Part shown: one piece after another, positions 7,212 through 10,337 of the stretch
Numbering within the stretch: position 1 is the stretch's first letter
Layout: every line of letters starts with the position of its first letter
Source of the DNA: a bacterium
GTDB taxonomy: Bacteria > Spirochaetota > Spirochaetia > JABEVK01
Assembly (NCBI GenBank): GCA_021782055.1
Contig: JAJXVP010000082.1
Span: 1-10,337 of the forward strand
Length of the DNA stretch: 10,337 nucleotides
Direction: 5' to 3'
Position numbers and translations under genes: made by a program
The notes under the pieces: generated by a model
Database searches by the model: none
Told to the model about the DNA's origin: nothing
The model's input: the letters and a program-made list of their open reading frames with translations, nothing else

Positions 7212-7550
7212 TTAGACGGCGGCTTCGCCCCGGTCCTTGGTACGAACCCGAACGGCGTCCTTCATGTCGGACACAAAGATCTTGCCATCGCCGACATTGC
7301 CGGTATAGGCAGTTGCAACAATAACTTCAATCACCTTTTCAACCAGCTCGTCCTTGACGACCGCTTCGATTTTTACCTTGGGGATGAATAACAGTTTGTA
7401 TTCCTTGCCCCGGAACTGTTCCACAATTCCCTTTTGGCGTCCATGGCCTTCTACCTGGGTTACGGTGATTCCCGAGTGACCAAGGGCTTCCAGCTTTTCA
7501 ACAATGTCCTCGAGTTTTTCGGGACGAACAATGGCCTCAATTTTCTTCAT
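7212..7550 (-). CDS. glnB: Nitrogen regulatory protein P-II (GlnB/GlnK family)
   Basis: 112 aa, the usual P-II length. P-II trimers sense ATP/ADP and 2-oxoglutarate and, next to an amt gene, normally bind the cytoplasmic face of the channel and block it when nitrogen is plentiful. Visible landmarks: MKKIEAIVRPEKLEDI at the N-terminus, VEGHGRQKG leading into the T-loop, Tyr51 in RGKEY (the residue uridylylated in enterobacteria), the PKVKIE strand, the B-loop TGNVGDGKIF (83-92) and the C-loop ending RVRTKDRGEAAV. Position 46 is Phe where E. coli has Tyr. The start is fixed by AAGGAGG seven bases before the ATG. The gene lies 12 bp downstream of amt and is the last gene of the unit, so GlnK-type function is likely; GlnB and GlnK cannot be told apart by sequence alone. 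No uridylyltransferase gene is visible in the window. Confidence 0.96.
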   Translation of the reverse strand: MKKIEAIVRPEKLEDIVEKLEALGHSGITVTQVEGHGRQKGIVEQFRGKEYKLLFIPKVKIEAVVKDELVEKVIEVIVATAYTGNVGDGKIFVSDMKDAVRVRTKDRGEAAV

Positions 7551-7562
7551 GGTGATGCCTCC

Positions 7563-9257
7563 TTAGCGCTCACCCTGCTTTTCGCCCAGCAGGGACAGGT
7601 CCAAGCCCGTCACTTCTTCCTGAGGTTCAACACGAACCTTGGTGAAGATCCTTGTAATTCCGTAGCTGAGAAGCGTTCCCACCACGGCCAAGACTACAGC
7701 TACCAGCACCGACACTGCCTGAATGCCAACCTGTGTCCAGTTCCCGGTGTAGAACAAGCTCTGTACGGGCTTGCCGCTGAAATACACCCCAATTTCGGGG
7801 TTGGCGAACATACCGGTAAGAATGGCACCCGTCATACCTCCCATGGCATGAACACCAAAGGTATCCAACGAATCGTCATAACCCATGGCCTTTTTCAAGA
7901 AGGCTACCGACATGTAACACACAATCGCTACTACAATCCCTATCACCAAAGCCCCTGTAGCGTCCACAAAGCCAGAAGCGGGGGTGATGGCGACTAGGCC
8001 CGCCACCGCACCGGTAACAGCACCGATAACCGTGGGCCTTCTGTGGTGAATATACTCAATAATCACCCACGTCAAGCCAGCCATGGCCGTAGCTGTATTG
8101 GTAACAAAGAAGGCACTGCCCGCCAAAGTTCCAGCACTAACAGCCGAACCAGCGTTGAAACCAAACCAACCCACCCACAACAGCGAAGCCCCGATAAAGG
8201 TAAAGGCGATGTTGTTAGGTACAACAGGGTCTTTGCCGTAGCGAACACGCGGCCCCAACAAGAGCGCTAACACTAGGGCCGAGATACCTGAAGAGGTATG
8301 CACGACCAAACCGCCAGCAAAGTCAATCGCTCCCTGCCCGTTGGCAATCGCCTCTTTACCAAACAACGATCCCAAGCCATTAGCTAACCAACCACCGCCC
8401 CACACCATGTGCGACAACGGAGCGTAGACAATCAACGACCACACTGCCGAAAAGATCAGCCACGCGGTAAGACTCATTCGCTCGACAATGGCACCTGAAA
8501 TCAGGGCCACCGTAATAATGGCAAACATCAGCTGGAACATCGAATAGACACTCTCGGGGATGGTAGGTGCCCCATGCCACGGCTGGGTGTTTTGCCCATG
8601 CCCGGCGGCAAACAGAACCCCGTTGTGCATAAACGCCGACAAGTCGCCTATAAAGCCACCGTTGCCAAACCCCCTGAAGCCCAAGCTGTACTGCACAACC
8701 ACCCAAAGCACACTGACCACCAAAACAGAACCCAACGAATAGTAAATCGTTGTCAGGATATTCTTACGGCGTACCATGCCACCGTAGAAGAGGGCCAGAC
8801 CAGGTATGGTCATCATCAAAACGATGGCCGCCGAAATTAAAATCCAGGCGGTGTCACCATCATTGAGGGTGTAGGCGTACGCTGACGTCTTAACTCCTGG
8901 TGACATCGTTTTGCCGTCACTTCCTACCGCTTTAACGGTAAAATCGACGTTGGTAGCGGCAGTTCCCCCCTGAGGGAGGTCACTCGAAACGGTGACTCCG
9001 GCCTTACCGTCCCCCGGCTTGGCCATCTGCGTCTGAACGGCTCCGTCAGCACCAGTGTAGGTAATCTGAAAGGCCGAAGCTCCGGCAGGGTCTTTCCAGT
9101 TCAAGACCACATTGCCGTTATTCGCCCACGAAGTCAGATCCGTGACATCGCCAACCGGTGTCGCCGGAGCTTTTTCTGCGACGGCAGGTGCCGCAAAACC
9201 CAATACAGGCAGTCCTAAGAAGGCAACCGCCAGAAACATCTGAAGGAAACGTTTCAT
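7563..9257 (-). CDS. amt: Ammonium channel (Amt/MEP/Rh) with an N-terminal periplasmic Fn3-like domain
   Basis: 564 aa, longer than the usual 400-450. Residues 1-27 form a signal peptide ending FAAPAVA, close to that of E. coli AmtB. Residues 36-130 form a fibronectin-III-like domain (VVLNWKDP, FQITYTG, VDFTVKAVGSDG). From about 135 to 541 comes a complete channel of about 11 membrane helices: TIPGLALFYGGMVRRKN at 150-166, Phe241/Phe245 (outer gate pair), Trp286 in HMVWGGGW (ammonium site), Asp312 in IDFAGG, the twin pore histidines His320 and His470, and FNAGS with Ser371. The C-terminal cytoplasmic tail ends VTGLDLSLLGEKQGER, keeping the GLD motif of the P-II-regulated tail. The channel should therefore be active and under P-II control. 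The Fn3-like domain would lie outside the inner membrane; its role is unknown. The start ATG follows AAAGGAGG at normal spacing. Confidence 0.96.
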   Translation of the reverse strand: MKRFLQMFLAVAFLGLPVLGFAAPAVAEKAPATPVGDVTDLTSWANNGNVVLNWKDPAGASAFQITYTGADGAVQTQMAKPGDGKAGVTVSSDLPQGGTAATNVDFTVKAVGSDGKTMSPGVKTSAYAYTLNDGDTAWILISAAIVLMMTIPGLALFYGGMVRRKNILTTIYYSLGSVLVVSVLWVVVQYSLGFRGFGNGGFIGDLSAFMHNGVLFAAGHGQNTQPWHGAPTIPESVYSMFQLMFAIITVALISGAIVERMSLTAWLIFSAVWSLIVYAPLSHMVWGGGWLANGLGSLFGKEAIANGQGAIDFAGGLVVHTSSGISALVLALLLGPRVRYGKDPVVPNNIAFTFIGASLLWVGWFGFNAGSAVSAGTLAGSAFFVTNTATAMAGLTWVIIEYIHHRRPTVIGAVTGAVAGLVAITPASGFVDATGALVIGIVVAIVCYMSVAFLKKAMGYDDSLDTFGVHAMGGMTGAILTGMFANPEIGVYFSGKPVQSLFYTGNWTQVGIQAVSVLVAVVLAVVGTLLSYGITRIFTKVRVEPQEEVTGLDLSLLGEKQGER

Positions 9258-9540
9258 CTCCCTCCTCCTTTGTAAGTTCTAAAGCGAGAATACTAGCAAC
9301 AGCGGAGCAATGAAAGACGCAATTTTCATATTTTGAAGGTTCAATTTTACAATATTACATTTATGTATTTTGTATGTTGAAATTTTCAATTAAGTAAAAT
9401 ACTGTAGAAATTTTTTATTTATTTGTTGCTGTAGAAGTACTTTAAGTGATTTTCATTGATACTTTCAAACTACATAAATGAATGAAATACAACTAAATCC
9501 TTTAAATTCTACTTAACAAAGGTTGGTAATATATATTTAA
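9258..9540. promoter_or_regulatory. AT-rich gap upstream of amt, promoter region
   Basis: About 280 bp, much richer in A and T than the genes on either side. The best minus-strand promoter is weak: TTGTAA (9347-9352), 16 bp, TATGAA (9325-9330). An odd inverted repeat TTGAAA-T-TTTCAA lies at 9377-9389. I found no convincing sigma54 element (GG/GC pair) or NtrC-like site, although amt genes are often nitrogen-controlled. No open reading frame is supported here. Confidence 0.35.
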
Positions 9541-9541
9541 G

Positions 9542-9565
9542 AAAAAAGGGAGCCGAAGCTCCCTT
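9542..9565 (-). terminator. Intrinsic terminator of the 119-aa hypothetical gene
   Basis: On the minus strand the hairpin AAGGGAGC-TTCG-GCTCCCTT (8-bp stem, stable UUCG tetraloop) runs directly into a T tract. It starts about 20 bp after the stop codon at 9586. Confidence 0.93.
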
Positions 9566-9585
9566 CCCTCAACAGTGAAGCCAAG

Positions 9586-9945
9586 TTAAGCCCGCATCAG
9601 GTATTGGTAGGCTTTGTCGATTTTTCGATCGACCCATTCCACCATTTGTGTAGGCATACGCAAGGCTTTGATCTTGTCATGCATCTGATCGCGCAACTTG
9701 TCCCTTAGATCGTCGACATCCATACAGCCGTTAATGCACGACGCTTCCAAAAAAGCCTCGAGGGAATCAACCGCTACGATTTCATCGCGAAAGACCGAAA
9801 GATTTTCCATAAAAACGTAGTTGCTGATGCGCTCGACGACCTTGGCCTTTTCAACTTCCGAGATGAGCAATTCAATGTCCTTTTTCAGGTCTTCCATCTC
9901 GATTCGCAAAATCTCGACAAACTGGAGCTTTTTGTCCGGTTTCAT
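9586..9945 (-). CDS. Small helical protein of unknown function
   Basis: 119 aa, not recognised. The chosen start is the ATG at 9945 (MKPDKKLQFVEIL), because GAGGGGGG lies seven bases upstream; the frame could extend 17 codons further only by using a TTG with no ribosome site. The protein is strongly charged and looks almost wholly alpha-helical, with a heptad-like stretch at about 8-45 (EILRIEMEDLKKDIELLISE) that may form a coiled coil. It has no signal peptide or membrane segment, so it is presumably cytoplasmic. Two cysteines lie close together (CINGC). It has its own promoter (10042-10071) and a strong terminator, so it is a single-gene transcript, divergent from the metallo-beta-lactamase gene. 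Context gives no clear hint of function. Confidence 0.85.
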   Translation of the reverse strand: MKPDKKLQFVEILRIEMEDLKKDIELLISEVEKAKVVERISNYVFMENLSVFRDEIVAVDSLEAFLEASCINGCMDVDDLRDKLRDQMHDKIKALRMPTQMVEWVDRKIDKAYQYLMRA

Positions 9946-9952
9946 GATGGGT

Positions 9953-9960
9953 CCCCCCTC
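9953..9960 (-). promoter_or_regulatory. Ribosome binding site that fixes the start of the 119-aa gene
   Basis: GAGGGGGG, seven bases before the ATG at 9943-9945. It favours this ATG over longer versions of the reading frame. Confidence 0.7.
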
Positions 9961-10020
9961 TTCTTCTATTGTAAATCTCCTTGATTCAGACCGCAATAAG
10001 CGCTTTTTATGCTTTTCTTG

Positions 10021-10049
10021 TTGATATTCCGTTCAGGTCGAATTATAGT
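10021..10049 (+). promoter_or_regulatory. Promoter of the metallo-beta-lactamase-fold gene
   Basis: TTGATA (10021-10026), an ideal 17-bp spacer, then TATAGT (10044-10049); each hexamer matches five of six consensus bases. The predicted start is near 10056, about 50 bases before the ATG at 10106. Confidence 0.65.
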
Positions 10050-10071
10050 AATTCTGAATAAGGTGAGACAA
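10042..10071 (-). promoter_or_regulatory. Promoter of the 119-aa gene
   Basis: On the minus strand: TTGTCT (10066-10071), 18 bp, perfect TATAAT (10042-10047). The predicted start is near 10036, giving a leader of about 90 bases. The -10 overlaps the -10 of the opposing promoter at 10021-10049. Confidence 0.6.
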
Positions 10072-10105
10072 CCTTGAAAGAAACATCCTGGTGGAAAGTG
10101 CAAGT

Positions 10106-10337
10106 ATGAAAAAAGTGGAGTCATCCCACGCCTTTACGATCCGAGAGTTGACGGATCAAAAGCTGTCGCTAACCAATGACGGCCGTTTGAGTTTGTTTTT
10201 TGTTGGAGTCGGCAGTGCCTTCTCGAAACGGCAGTACCAAACCAACCTCCTCATTATAAAAGGACAAGACCATCTTTTGGTTGACTGTGGTACCAAAGCT
10301 CCCCAGGCGTTTTTTGAATTAGGCCTACCCATAGCGA
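10106..10337 (+). CDS. Metallo-beta-lactamase-fold hydrolase, N-terminal part (runs off the window)
   Basis: 77 codons from ATG at 10106 to the window edge. The visible part matches the first strands of the metallo-beta-lactamase fold: LSLFFVGVGSAFSKRQYQTN followed by a strand and HLLVDCGTKAPQAFFELG. The GxGSAFS...QTN...LLVDCG pattern is typical of the phosphodiesterase/RNase Z-like branch, whose members are metal-dependent hydrolases. The metal-binding HxHxDH motif would come further on and is outside the window, so activity and substrate cannot be judged. About 30 residues precede the fold. The ribosome site is modest (GGTGGA, 10 bases before the ATG); an in-frame GTG at 10091 would add five residues but has no ribosome site. 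No signal peptide is visible. Confidence 0.82.
   Translation, partial: MKKVESSHAFTIRELTDQKLSLTNDGRLSLFFVGVGSAFSKRQYQTNLLIIKGQDHLLVDCGTKAPQAFFELGLPIA

Noticed and set aside
7434..7997. 187-codon plus-strand open frame opposite glnB and amt
   Set aside because: It lies antisense to two certain genes, has no ribosome site, and its composition is that of a shadow of the amt coding strand.
9258..9540. Sigma54 promoter or NtrC site upstream of amt
   Set aside because: Two TTGCT motifs occur on the minus strand near 9295-9310, but without a GG element at the right distance, and no TGCACC-type palindrome was found.
9586..9996. 136-aa version of the small helical protein
   Set aside because: The extra 17 codons would need a TTG start without a ribosome site, while the internal ATG at 9945 has a good one.

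Overview
The window looks like a chromosomal segment of a free-living or commensal spirochaete, or a close relative. The reasons are indirect: several large lipoproteins with relaxed lipoboxes, built from InlB-type B-repeats joined to formylglycine-enzyme-like (SUMF1) and LamG-like domains; an ammonium channel carrying an Fn3-like domain of a type I associate with spirochaete secreted proteins; and a metallo-beta-lactamase protein start of a kind seen in that phylum. This placement is an inference. Coding DNA is moderately GC-rich, and the gaps are AT-rich with readable sigma70-type promoters and hairpin terminators.

Left block (1-6683, minus strand): three lipoprotein genes in one tight transcription unit, transcribed right to left. 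The first (801 aa) is almost entirely eight B-repeats plus an Ig-like cap. The second (991 aa) has a beta-rich N-terminal module, an Ig-like region, one B-repeat, a second Ig-like region, a SUMF1/FGE-like domain and a C-terminal LamG-like domain. The third runs off the left edge and is a diverged tandem copy of the second as far as it can be read (436 residues). The spacings are 2 bp and an 11-bp overlap. A promoter with a perfect TATAAT lies about 55 bp upstream of the first gene, next to a near-perfect 22-bp palindrome and a run of phased A-tracts.

Middle (6684-7211): this gap holds two minus-strand terminators and, between them on the plus strand, a nearly complete Phd/YefM-type antitoxin reading frame that has lost its start codon. 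It is followed by a toxin stub of a few codons that ends in the glnB terminator. It looks like the scar of a toxin-antitoxin module, possibly inserted into a second P-II gene.

Right block (7212-9257, minus strand): an amt-glnB operon for ammonium uptake and its P-II control. The Amt protein is unusual because a periplasmic Fn3-like domain sits between signal peptide and first membrane helix. An AT-rich gap of about 280 bp lies upstream.

Right end (9548-10337): a small helical protein of unknown function (119 aa, minus strand) with a textbook UUCG-loop terminator, and the first 77 codons of a divergent metallo-beta-lactamase-fold gene on the plus strand. Their promoters overlap at the -10 elements.

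No rRNA, tRNA, CRISPR array or insertion sequence was recognised.
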